A DNA stretch of 64,000 nucleotides from Escherichia ruysiae (lineage in GTDB: Bacteria; Pseudomonadota; Gammaproteobacteria; Enterobacterales; Enterobacteriaceae), in the NCBI RefSeq assembly GCF_902498915.1, contig NZ_CABVLQ010000001.1; one strand, written 5' to 3'. Within the stretch, counting starts at the first letter, position 1. Every line of letters begins with the position of its first letter. This document shows positions 26,575 to 34,325 of the stretch, piece after piece. The translations under genes and the position numbers were made by a program. The notes below the pieces were generated by a model. It saw only the letters and a list, made by a program, of their open reading frames with translations. It did no database searches and was not told where the DNA came from.

Positions 26575-26651
26575 CTTGAGTGCTCCTCGACATCGGCAGT
26601 CATAAACGAGTTTGCATTCGTTATACCAGTCGAGGATTATCACGACTCAAG
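26575..26651. repeat. Long imperfect inverted repeat at the ygeH end
   Basis: Nested arms: CTTGAGT (26575-26581) with ACTCAAG (26645-26651), and TCCTCGAC (26584-26591) with GTCGAGGA (26629-26636). A weaker inner pair, AACGA/TCGTT, lies between. The outer arm runs over the ygeH stop codon. No T run makes it a standard terminator. It lies where K-12 has the bulk of ETT2 and may be a scar or a transcript-end structure. Confidence 0.55.
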
Positions 26652-28053
26652 CTACTGCATATTGACTGTTAAAATCGATACTATTGTTAGTTTTTGTCAA
26701 TTGCTTTAACTTTTGGATGTTATTAATAATAACCAAATGACATTCGTTCTCTGTTCCTTGATAAACGTGTGTACATTTTTTATTCTGCGTTGCAGAAATA
26801 TATGCATTAATGCATTTTTTTATTACTACAGCTTTATGTATATTAGGCTCAAGTAACAGTGCTTGGTCTATACAAGCAATTGCATCATCAATTCTATCGT
26901 TATATATATTTACCAGTGATCGATAATAGTATAAGGCGGCGATATCTAATATTTGTGTCTGCGCATGTTCAAAAAAAATACGTGATGTCGTTGCTTGTCC
27001 GGAAAGGCCGGTTATCAATCCCATGATCCCTAAAATCTTTCCATCACAAATAGTTTTATCTGACACCTTATCTATAAATGCTAATGCTTTTTGAGTTGCA
27101 TCTTTATGCTCGTTCATACCATGAAGAGCCAGGGATATATAGCATTCAGCCAACAGGCAATGACACTCATTTATTAGAGACGGAATATTGTATTTTTTTT
27201 TCAGGTGTTCAAATATTGTTATTGCTTTGACAATACTTTCAGGTGTGAACTCATTCAGTGCGTTTTTTCCGTTAGACATTTCTTTTGATAAAATATTGTC
27301 ATTAAAAGAATCGCGTTGACTGATCATTTCCTGCGCGGCTTTAGGTTTCTTCATAGCCAGATTCAAGTTACTGATTATAAATTGTGATACTTTTTGTATA
27401 TCATCCGCTTGCAGATGTGTGCTGGCAACAAGATAAAAGCTTTTTGCATCGATCACCTCTACATATAAGCTATTTGATGCTCCATGTTGGCTAATTCTTC
27501 CAGTTATAAAATAATCTGGTTTGAATCTGGCCAGAAAAGCTGTTTGAGATTTATTATCTATACAATACTGGGTTGCCGCCAGTGGGTATATGTAAAGGTC
27601 ATCATCTTTTTGGTTTGAAATAAGTTGTACAAGATCCTGATTTAGTTTTAATGGATCATGATGACTGTGGGATGTTATAAATGGAAATAAAGCAACAGCA
27701 CTACCTGCTTTATTATTTTGGTTCCCTTTTATCTTGAAAACTTGCCCACTGAATCGATACCCTTTTCTGTATATGGTTTCTATACAGCGAGTATAGCCGA
27801 TGCGTTCAAAAATACATCTTAATGAATATATACACCGTGTAAGGGATTCGTCACTTACAATTACATTTTTCCACACGGACTCGATGATCATATCTTTTGA
27901 TACAACGTTGCCAGATGATTCAAGCAATACAAATAATACGCCAAGCTCTTTCGGAGGTATGTAAGACTGCTCATTCCCTTTTGTAAGAATACCATCTTCT
28001 GTAAGTATTATTCCATCAGAAAAATGATATGAAAACTTAATTTCTAAATCCAT
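26647..28053 (-). CDS. ygeH: YgeH, HilA-like transcriptional regulator (ETT2 remnant)
   Basis: 468-residue regulator. Residues about 1-105 are an OmpR/ToxR-type winged helix (VVSKDMIIESVWKN, then YRKGYRFSG). The remainder is soluble and helical with TPR-like segments around 340-420 (AALYYYRSLVNIYNDRIDDA). The layout is that of HilA, the master regulator of the Salmonella SPI-1 secretion system. In intact ETT2 islands it would control secretion genes; here those genes are gone and ygeH lies beside glyU. GGGG precedes the ATG. It is AT-rich like the rest of the island. It may still act on other targets, or be an unused survivor. Confidence 0.88.
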   Translation of the reverse strand: MDLEIKFSYHFSDGIILTEDGILTKGNEQSYIPPKELGVLFVLLESSGNVVSKDMIIESVWKNVIVSDESLTRCIYSLRCIFERIGYTRCIETIYRKGYRFSGQVFKIKGNQNNKAGSAVALFPFITSHSHHDPLKLNQDLVQLISNQKDDDLYIYPLAATQYCIDNKSQTAFLARFKPDYFITGRISQHGASNSLYVEVIDAKSFYLVASTHLQADDIQKVSQFIISNLNLAMKKPKAAQEMISQRDSFNDNILSKEMSNGKNALNEFTPESIVKAITIFEHLKKKYNIPSLINECHCLLAECYISLALHGMNEHKDATQKALAFIDKVSDKTICDGKILGIMGLITGLSGQATTSRIFFEHAQTQILDIAALYYYRSLVNIYNDRIDDAIACIDQALLLEPNIHKAVVIKKCINAYISATQNKKCTHVYQGTENECHLVIINNIQKLKQLTKTNNSIDFNSQYAVA

Positions 28054-28350
28054 TAGCTAACCCCTGTGAAATTTATGGTTATTTGCGTCCTGAATGAGTA
28101 ATAAATATAACTAATATTCATATATGTTTTATTAAACTGTATATGATGTTGTATATATAAAATTCCATGACTGTTTGAATTAATTTATCCAGGATTGTTT
28201 CGAATGTAACCTGAAATATCCTTAATTAATGCTTTTTAATCATGTTTATACATAACTTGTTGAAAGGCAACAATAAACTTACACGTCTTTCATTCCTTAA
28301 CTGAGTGCTAATTTTGATTTAAGATAAGAGAAAATACCCAAGTGATAGCT

Positions 28351-28422
28351 ATGTATCGAGTTCGAACCTTGTTTGTGAACGTTATAGTAACAATAGCTTT
28401 CTCTGCAGTTTATTATGTATAA
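28351..28422 (+). CDS. Possible 23-residue hydrophobic peptide or broken gene start
   Basis: ATG to TAA reads MYRVRTLFVNVIVTIAFSAV followed by YYV: a positively charged start then a single hydrophobic stretch, like a signal or membrane anchor. The ribosome site AAGTGA is weak. It may be the truncated N-terminus of a deleted ETT2 gene, a small membrane peptide, or chance. Confidence 0.25.
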   Translation: MYRVRTLFVNVIVTIAFSAVYYV

Positions 28423-28495
28423 AATATATATTTGTTGCTTTTTACACAATCATGTATATCGCATTCTACAATGGAGTATTCTCGCTGAGGATATT

Positions 28496-28532
28496 TCTTC
28501 AAATTAATACCGGCAATGTATTAATTTGAAGA
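28496..28532. repeat. Perfect 15-base inverted repeat
   Basis: TCTTCAAATTAATAC, a loop of seven bases (CGGCAAT), then the exact complement GTATTAATTTGAAGA. It has no GC-rich core, so it would make a weak terminator, but a strong DNA palindrome. It is 134 bases beyond the yqeJ stop on the minus strand. Confidence 0.8.
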
Positions 28533-28665
28533 GTGAGCATTATAATGAGAGAAGGGGGATGCATTGCTAATATTTTTAGAGAGTGGAAGGTTGCTGTATA
28601 GATGGCATAGTTATAAAATTATAGAAATATTACATGTATTATTTTTATTTCAATCGTATCAGGGG

Positions 28666-29148
28666 TTATCTTGCACAGTACATGATGGCTCTGTTACTAA
28701 TGTTAAAAAGAAAACCGCGATTACCTTGTGTTTGTATATTATAGCTTATCATTTTTCCTGAAAAGACATAGAAGTCAGGAAGAAGTAGTGCCAGTTTATC
28801 ATCCTCAACTTGATCAATAATATCGAATTTATTTATTTTATTGGAGGTGAGATGCAAGGTGTTATAATTTTCAGTCCATGTGTATTCAATATCACGTCGA
28901 ATTGCTTTATAAGCCTTTTTATTTTGTTTCCATGTGCCGCTCAGTGCAACTATACCTGTCTTTTTGTTTTGGTTATACATAAAGTCAAGGGTGAGATTGG
29001 CTTGTCCCTGGTCATTAAAAATAACCCAGTTAGCTGTACATTTTTCATTGTATGCGATTTTCTCTTTAGAATAATTATAGGTAATAAAAAACACAAATCC
29101 ACTAATAAAACATAAAATAAGTATCAGGCTTTTTTTATAACGAGTCAC
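28666..29148 (-). CDS. yqeJ: YqeJ, membrane-anchored FidL/ToxS-like protein
   Basis: 160 residues from a GTG at 29148, chosen because GGGG lies six bases upstream and the length matches K-12. Residues 7-24 form one transmembrane helix. The remaining 135 residues are periplasmic by charge and begin and end with a single cysteine each (EKCTAN and YCAR), which could pair. The gene overlaps yqeI by 14 bases. The arrangement, a small bitopic protein encoded right after a membrane ToxR-like regulator, matches ToxS, TcpH, PsaF and FidL families. No direct function is known. Confidence 0.85.
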   Translation of the reverse strand: MTRYKKSLILILCFISGFVFFITYNYSKEKIAYNEKCTANWVIFNDQGQANLTLDFMYNQNKKTGIVALSGTWKQNKKAYKAIRRDIEYTWTENYNTLHLTSNKINKFDIIDQVEDDKLALLLPDFYVFSGKMISYNIQTQGNRGFLFNISNRAIMYCAR

Positions 29149-29950
29149 GATTAACCCCACGATAAGACAAAGTTAAACAGCCTGTAACTTCGTTATTTCT
29201 ATAGCTTTTTTTGCAGGCCATAACAATCAAACCCGGAAACGACCTGGCAAGGGGAAAATATAACCATGGATATTTTTTGCAGTCAATTCCTGTCTCTAAT
29301 ATATGGTTTTTATATTTATCGAAATCTTTCAGACCATCGATGCTATCTTCTGTAACATTAAAATGACAACCATTTATTTCTGCAACAGTCCGGTAATCTC
29401 TAAAGAATGGTTTGGGTTGGTTATTATTCCATAGTAAAAATGCGGTAAGCAAACCCACACCAAATGCACTTAACATTGGTAAATAAAATTTAGAGCGCGA
29501 GAGTCTGTTCCTGACATGATTATCTGGAGCAGCATTTATCTCTTTAACCTCATCTGTAACGTTCAAATTGAGGGGAGAGTTATGCTTTTGAACATCTATT
29601 GAAGAGGGTGGGGTATGATTTTCTATGTTGATATCGTTATTGAGCTTGAACCCTTTTCTCGGCACGGTTGCAATAAGCGAATGAGTCGTATCGCCAACCG
29701 CGCGAAACCCACGCCTGATAATCGATATGTTTTGGTATAACGTGTTGACCGGTACACGCATACCTTCTTCTTCCCAGACTCTGGAGAAAAAGTCCTGCTG
29801 GGCGACCACATCTGGAAAAGCTTCGAGTAGCAACGATAAACACCTGCTTGCGGGCGTTGTCAGAACAACGTTCAACTCGGCGTCATGTACCGAAATTAAT
29901 TTCTTGTGTTCCGGCCAGAACTCAATATTATTGTTAATAATCCAGTACAT
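29135..29950 (-). CDS. yqeI: YqeI, membrane-bound ToxR/MarT-like regulator
   Basis: 271-residue bitopic transcription factor. Residues about 1-105 are a winged helix of OmpR/CadC type (ending TVPRKGFKLN). A polar linker follows, one membrane helix at about 155-174 (FYLPMLSAFGVGLLTAFLLW), and a periplasmic domain of about 95 residues with four cysteines (C195, C224, C246 and C258) that could form two disulfides. DNA-binding and sensing halves are thus joined across the membrane. It lies downstream of yqeH, with a 22-base inverted repeat about 45 bases upstream, and overlaps yqeJ. Target genes are unknown in this strain, which lacks the ETT2 machinery. Confidence 0.87.
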   Translation of the reverse strand: MYWIINNNIEFWPEHKKLISVHDAELNVVLTTPASRCLSLLLEAFPDVVAQQDFFSRVWEEEGMRVPVNTLYQNISIIRRGFRAVGDTTHSLIATVPRKGFKLNNDINIENHTPPSSIDVQKHNSPLNLNVTDEVKEINAAPDNHVRNRLSRSKFYLPMLSAFGVGLLTAFLLWNNNQPKPFFRDYRTVAEINGCHFNVTEDSIDGLKDFDKYKNHILETGIDCKKYPWLYFPLARSFPGLIVMACKKSYRNNEVTGCLTLSYRGVNRDSL

Positions 29951-29995
29951 AGGTCAATAAAACACAGCATTAAGAAAATTGAAATGAGATAGTTT

Positions 29996-30017
29996 GGTAA
30001 GTATATTAGTATTTACC
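29996..30017. promoter_or_regulatory. Inverted repeat upstream of yqeI, candidate operator
   Basis: GGTAAGTA-TATTAG-TATTTACC has arms matching in seven of eight positions. It is about 46 bases upstream of the yqeI ATG, where an autoregulatory or YqeH site would be expected. Binding is untested. Confidence 0.4.
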
Positions 30018-30219
30018 TAATAAATATATATTAATTTTATATTCACTACGACAATTATAATTGCAATATATTAATGCAACTTAAAACACCATGTGTATTA
30101 ACATATTTAACGCTTATAACGTCTACTTCCCGGGCTTTTTCGCTCATGAATTTTTGAAATGGCACACAAAATTCACATAATTAAACTAAAAATTAACAAG
30201 CGGAATTGGAAGCTCATCT

Positions 30220-30251
30220 TATAAAACACGGGCATCATTATAAATGCCCGT
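30220..30251 (-). terminator. Terminator of yqeH
   Basis: ACGGGCAT (30228-30235) pairs perfectly with ATGCCCGT (30244-30251). On the minus strand the stem is followed by GTTTTAT. It lies about 30 bases after the yqeH stop. Confidence 0.7.
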
Positions 30252-30282
30252 ATATACAATTATTATTGTCGATAGTTACGTT

Positions 30283-30915
30283 TCAATGCTGAACTGAGTT
30301 CGAACGTATAAATAATTCGTTTATTTTACCACCCATCCTTTTTTCAATTCTTTGCTTGTAGGCGTAGATGCTGCGGATATCCATGTCGAGAGTGTCTGCA
30401 ATTTGATATGGATTATAGCCAGATACCATATGCCCCATTATGGTGAACTCCATTTGAGTCAATGTATTGCCTCTGGTAAATGACAGGTAACGACCAATAA
30501 ACAGCTGCCTGATCTTCTCGTTAGCAACATCCAGTCCATCATCATTATATATAATAGCTGATATTGCGGGATTGTGTTTTCTCCAGTAATTAGCAAGAGA
30601 TTGCATATTCCTGTCGCTTATCAACACAATTCCCATTTCCGTACTTGCAAGATACTCAATCCAGTCTTTATCCAGAAAAAGACGTAAAAAACTTACTGAA
30701 AAATCTACAAAAATATATCCACTTAATCGAGCATTGTGATTTTTACTTAATATGCCTTCAACCACACCACGATTAAAATACGAACTATCTTCGGGCCACA
30801 TACAAAAACAGGCGTTTGCACAATACTGCAAGCGCGGTGACTTTTCTGGCATTATTTGGCAATGCATTGAGCAACTATTGCATGTAAGACTTTTATATCT
30901 ACTACAAAGTCTCAT
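30283..30915 (-). CDS. yqeH: YqeH, LuxR-type regulator with a cysteine-rich N-terminus
   Basis: 210 residues from ATG 30915, which follows a strong AGGGAGGT; an upstream in-frame extension lacks such a site. The C-terminal 60 residues are a LuxR/GerE helix-turn-helix (MVSGYNPYQIADTLDMDIRSIYAYK). The first 40 residues hold seven cysteines (C4, C12, C15, C19, C32, C36 and C38), a pattern suggestive of a metal or Fe-S site. The middle resembles a receiver-like or unknown domain without the usual phosphorylation signature. In K-12 it is the first ETT2 gene. Function is unproven. Confidence 0.87.
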   Translation of the reverse strand: MRLCSRYKSLTCNSCSMHCQIMPEKSPRLQYCANACFCMWPEDSSYFNRGVVEGILSKNHNARLSGYIFVDFSVSFLRLFLDKDWIEYLASTEMGIVLISDRNMQSLANYWRKHNPAISAIIYNDDGLDVANEKIRQLFIGRYLSFTRGNTLTQMEFTIMGHMVSGYNPYQIADTLDMDIRSIYAYKQRIEKRMGGKINELFIRSNSVQH

Positions 30916-31206
30916 GTTAATAACCTCCCTATTCATAGATAATCGCATAATTTCATTGGTTATTGATGATGTCAATACGCTCTGATTTAATAAGCTTTTA
31001 ATGGGGATTTGCGTTTAATCTGTATTTGATATTATTCTCAATAAGATATTTAAGAATACATCATTAAGTTTTAAATATGGCTGGATTTCACTCGGTTAAC
31101 CATGTTGGGCTTATTGCAAATCAGATAAGTGCCTAACGCATTAGGAATATCTATACTGCAAATTGTTTTCGAATAACCAGACGATATCGTGTAAATCTAA
31201 GTGATG

Positions 31207-31232
31207 CATCTTAAATAGTCTTATTTAAGATG
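31207..31232. repeat. Perfect 11-base inverted repeat
   Basis: CATCTTAAATA, a loop GTCT, then TATTTAAGATG. On the plus strand TTCAGATTTTT follows, so it could be a weak plus-strand terminator, yet there is no plus-strand gene before it. Confidence 0.75.
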
Positions 31233-31329
31233 TTCAGATTTTTACTGAGGATAACAGCTTGATATTGTTTGTTTATGCTATAGATGGTCAGGAGGGTGAT
31301 TAATGGTGGAGAGGCATTGTAAGAACTGG

Positions 31330-31362
31330 AATGGTTCAAAATAAGGACTATTTTGAACCATT
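31330..31362 (-). terminator. 14-pair palindrome after yqeG, probable terminator
   Basis: AATGGTTCAAAATA, a five-base loop, then TATTTTGAACCATT, beginning twelve bases beyond the yqeG stop. It is a long, AT-rich stem without a T run. Its place right after the stop suggests transcript ending or protection. Confidence 0.6.
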
Positions 31363-31373
31363 CACATCAGCGA

Positions 31374-32603
31374 TTAACTAAAGAACATTACCGATACGCA
31401 CAGGATACCCACGATCAACGTAATTAGATTTCCGATGGAACGCCAGGGTTTAAGGGCAGGAATGAGATACGTAGACAGTGTTGGCATGATAAAAAGAATC
31501 ATGGCAATGAGCGGACCACTGATCGCGTAAATCATCGAAATTGCGTTAGGGTTGATGCAGCAGACAATGAAAGTAATCAGCGATACCAACATAATTGACA
31601 GCGCGCGGTTAAATGCTCGGCTTTTTTTAACTCCCGCCTGCTGTAACGTGGTTTTGACTAATTCCGTCGCACCTTCAATAACGCCAAAGTAGGTGCCTAA
31701 AAATGATTTAGACATGGCAACTACCGCGACAATAATCCCGGAAATTGACAACCACGCAGGGGCATTTGGCAGCATAGATAGTGCCGATAAAATGGTGACG
31801 CCTTCCTCTTTTGCCGCCTCAATATATGAAGGTGGAATTGATAACAGGCAGCTAAAGACGAAGAACAGCACGCTCACGCAGATGATGAGATAAGCGACCT
31901 TCATAATTTTTTTGCATTTATCCATAGCGTGTTCGCCGTATTTTTCTCGTCTGTCGATAGCAAACGTAGAAATAATCGGAGTATGGCTAAAGGCGAAAAC
32001 CATCACGGGAATCGATATCCATATCTGGTGAAGGGTATTCTGATTGAACTCTACCTGGGTTGTTAATAAAGAAGGCTGCCAGCTACCGACCAGGTAGATG
32101 GAAAGAAATAAGAAGTAGGCAATCAGCGGGAAAACCAAAAATCCCATTACCCGAATTGTGGCGTGACGCCCCATCAGAAAAATAAGATTCAGGATTAACA
32201 CAACGCCAAGACTCACCAGCATACGGATGCGTAGATCAATGACCATATGCTTCGCCAGCTGTTCAGTGAGTGAGTTGGTGATTGCCACTGCGTATATCAA
32301 CACCACGACAAAAAAGGCAATGAAGTACAGAGTGGTAATCAGATTACCGATCTTTTTGCCATAGTAGTGAGTTACCGCGCCAGTGATCCCTTCGCCTGCC
32401 GATGTTTTTGAAGAAAGGATGAACTGGCATAAGGCTTTATGTGGCCAATATGTTAAAGGCCAGGCGACCAGTGCAGTAATAAACAGAACCACCGCTCCTG
32501 CTGAACCTAATTGAATAGGAAGGAAGAGCGTGCCTGCGCCAACGGCTGTGCCGTAGAGTGCGAAGCTCCAGAGAGTTTCTTCTTTTGACCAAATTTTAGA
32601 CAT
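31374..32603 (-). CDS. yqeG: YqeG, HAAAP-family amino acid transporter
   Basis: 409-residue inner-membrane carrier with about eleven hydrophobic helices, beginning MSKIWSKEETLWSFALYGTA. It belongs to the hydroxy/aromatic amino acid permease family together with SdaC, TdcC and TnaB, which import serine, threonine or tryptophan with protons. Substrate cannot be read from sequence, though serine-type is the usual suggestion. It borders the ETT2 remnant but has normal base composition, so it is likely part of the ancestral chromosome. Confidence 0.9.
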   Translation of the reverse strand: MSKIWSKEETLWSFALYGTAVGAGTLFLPIQLGSAGAVVLFITALVAWPLTYWPHKALCQFILSSKTSAGEGITGAVTHYYGKKIGNLITTLYFIAFFVVVLIYAVAITNSLTEQLAKHMVIDLRIRMLVSLGVVLILNLIFLMGRHATIRVMGFLVFPLIAYFLFLSIYLVGSWQPSLLTTQVEFNQNTLHQIWISIPVMVFAFSHTPIISTFAIDRREKYGEHAMDKCKKIMKVAYLIICVSVLFFVFSCLLSIPPSYIEAAKEEGVTILSALSMLPNAPAWLSISGIIVAVVAMSKSFLGTYFGVIEGATELVKTTLQQAGVKKSRAFNRALSIMLVSLITFIVCCINPNAISMIYAISGPLIAMILFIMPTLSTYLIPALKPWRSIGNLITLIVGILCVSVMFFS

Positions 32604-32771
32604 TATTTGAACGTATCATCTACAAATTAAACAAAATGGAGGGCAATTTACCATAAACCAGGCCAGTCATGGGAGATTAACGCTATATCAACCTCTGGAT
32701 TGGTGTGTTAGTAGATGCAAACCTTGCGTGCCAGTCAGATATCATCCTCCCTTCTTACGGTAAATTTCCTT

Positions 32772-32787
32772 TGTGATAAAAATCACT
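32772..32787 (+). promoter_or_regulatory. CRP binding site upstream of yqeF
   Basis: TGTGA-TAAAAA-TCACT matches the CRP consensus at nine of the ten key positions. It lies 73 bases upstream of the yqeF ATG, a position suited to class II or I activation. Confidence 0.6.
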
Positions 32788-32859
32788 TTTTTTAAACATT
32801 TTGGATAATTGAAATTAACAATCATTTACTATTGCGCTGTTAATTGGTGCGAGGTTGTG

Positions 32860-34041
32860 ATGAAAGATGTTGTGATTGTCGGTGCGTTACGAACACCTAT
32901 CGGCTGCTTTCGTGGAGCGTTGGCTGGTCATTCTGCGGTGGAACTAGGCAGCCTGGTCGTGAAAGCATTATTAGAGCGCACCGGCGTTGCTGCACATGCG
33001 GTGGATGAAGTGATTCTTGGACAGGTTCTTACTGCCGGGGCAGGGCAGAATCCAGCACGGCAATCGGCCATTAAAGGTGGTCTTCCCAACAGCGTTTCGG
33101 CAATTACCATTAATGATGTTTGTGGTTCCGGGCTAAAAGCTCTGCATCTTGCTACTCAGGCGATTCAGTGTGGTGAGGCTGATATTGTTATTGCCGGTGG
33201 TCAGGAAAATATGAGTCGTGCGCCACATGTTTTGACTGATAGCCGCACCGGAGCACAGCTTGGCGATAGCCAATTGGTTGATAGCCTGGTGCATGATGGA
33301 TTGTGGGATGCATTCAATGATTACCATATTGGTGTCACTGCCGAAAATCTGGCGCGCGAATATGGTATCAGTCGTCAATTACAAGATGCCTACGCACTTA
33401 GCTCACAACAGAAAGCGCGGGCGGCCATTGATGCCGGACGATTCAAAGATGAGATCGTCCCGGTCAGAACGCAAAGCAATGGGCAGTTACTGATTGTTGA
33501 TACCGATGAGCAGCCGCGTACCGATGCCAGTGCCGAAGGGCTGGCTAGTTTAAATCCGTCCTTTGATAGTCACGGTTCTGTTACCGCAGGAAATGCCTCA
33601 TCCATCAATGATGGCGCGGCTGCGGTAATGATGATGAGCGAAGCCAAAGCACATGCGTTGAATTTACCCGTACTGGCACGTATTCGCGCCTTTGCCAGCG
33701 TTGGTGTTGATCCTGCGCTGATGGGCATTGCTCCTGTGTATGCGACTCGCCGTTGCCTGGAGCGTGTAGGCTGGCAGTTGGCTGATGTCGATCTTATTGA
33801 GGCTAATGAAGCATTTGCCGCGCAGGCGCTTTCTGTTGGCAAGATGCTTGAATGGGATGAACGCCGGGTCAATGTCAATGGCGGCGCGATTGCATTGGGT
33901 CATCCGATTGGCGCCTCTGGCTGTCGCATTTTGGTTTCTTTGGTTCATGAAATGGTGAAACGCAACGCTCGTAAAGGATTGGCTACACTCTGTATTGGTG
34001 GTGGTCAGGGCGTGGCATTAACTATTGAGCGTGACGATTAG
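32860..34041 (+). CDS. yqeF: YqeF, acetyl-CoA acetyltransferase (thiolase)
   Basis: 393-residue thiolase that joins or splits acetyl-CoA/acetoacetyl-CoA. The nucleophilic cysteine is in INDVCGSGLKAL near residue 88. The catalytic region NVNGGAIALGHPIGASG near 345 and the C-terminal TLCIGGGQG with the second catalytic cysteine near 379 are present. I chose ATG 32860 (MKDVVIVG), with GAGG upstream, rather than a TTG 51 bases earlier. It is a paralogue of AtoB. A CRP-like site precedes it. Its physiological role is unclear. Confidence 0.93.
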   Translation: MKDVVIVGALRTPIGCFRGALAGHSAVELGSLVVKALLERTGVAAHAVDEVILGQVLTAGAGQNPARQSAIKGGLPNSVSAITINDVCGSGLKALHLATQAIQCGEADIVIAGGQENMSRAPHVLTDSRTGAQLGDSQLVDSLVHDGLWDAFNDYHIGVTAENLAREYGISRQLQDAYALSSQQKARAAIDAGRFKDEIVPVRTQSNGQLLIVDTDEQPRTDASAEGLASLNPSFDSHGSVTAGNASSINDGAAAVMMMSEAKAHALNLPVLARIRAFASVGVDPALMGIAPVYATRRCLERVGWQLADVDLIEANEAFAAQALSVGKMLEWDERRVNVNGGAIALGHPIGASGCRILVSLVHEMVKRNARKGLATLCIGGGQGVALTIERDD

Positions 34042-34199
34042 ATCTGTATTTCTTCCTTATCCGTTAAACCTCTACCGCCATCAAGCTGCTTTATAATGAT
34101 GGCTGGCACGTCTATGCATGTCCCATATAGAACCTGACTTTTTCCTTTCCCCTGCTTATTCGTGATCGATACTACACTTTTTACAATCGTCATCTTAAA

Positions 34200-34218
34200 A
34201 ATGAAACAATGTTTTATT
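34200..34218 (+). promoter_or_regulatory. KdgR box 1 upstream of kduI
   Basis: AATGAAACAATGTTTTATT fits the KdgR operator consensus, with AATGAAAC and GTTTTATT arms around the centre. KdgR represses uronate/pectin breakdown genes until keto-deoxygluconate is present. Confidence 0.7.
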
Positions 34219-34265
34219 TTTAATTGAAAAGAGCACATCACGGGCTTATCATCCTTCAATAGAAA

Positions 34266-34284
34266 AACGAAACGATGTTTCATA
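34266..34284 (+). promoter_or_regulatory. KdgR box 2 upstream of kduI
   Basis: AACGAAACGATGTTTCATA is a second close match, 42 bases upstream of the kduI start. Two boxes about 66 bases apart would allow tight repression. Confidence 0.75.
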
Positions 34285-34325
34285 ATCGTTCTGGTTTCAC
34301 ACTTCAATGATTATCGGAGGTTGAT

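Larger units (their letters stand above)
28054..28665. other. AT-rich gene-free scar between ygeH and yqeJ
   Basis: 612 bases with very high A+T content. In K-12 this place holds yqeK, ygeF and ygeG; none is recognisable here. What is visible is a short ORF for a hydrophobic peptide (28351-28422) and a 15-pair perfect inverted repeat (28496-28532). The rest shows no coding pattern. Confidence 0.6.
29951..30282. other. AT-rich intergenic region yqeH-yqeI
   Basis: 332 bases holding, next to yqeI, a 22-base inverted repeat (29996-30017) and, next to the yqeH stop, a terminator hairpin (30220-30251). The remainder is AT-rich without other visible signals. yqeI therefore probably has its own promoter here. 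Confidence 0.6.
30916..31373. other. Intergenic region yqeG-yqeH with two perfect palindromes
   Basis: 458 AT-rich bases. Two long inverted repeats lie at 31207-31232 and 31330-31362. The yqeH promoter should lie within about 150 bases of 30915, but no convincing consensus pair was found. The region marks the left edge of the ETT2 remnant, where base composition returns towards the chromosome average. Confidence 0.6.

Noticed and set aside
26466..26646. Attachment site or integrase remnant next to glyU
   Set aside because: No repeat of the tRNA 3' end and no integrase-like coding was found in the following 180 bases, so no recent integration can be claimed.
28564..28761. 65-codon open frame after the 15-pair palindrome
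   Set aside because: It begins with TTG, overlaps the end of yqeJ in antisense, and has no clear start or family. The AGAAGGGGG upstream is the only point in favour.
26314..32603. Insertion sequence at the ETT2 deletion
   Set aside because: No transposase frame and no target-site duplication were visible. K-12 has IS genes in ETT2 but they are not present here.
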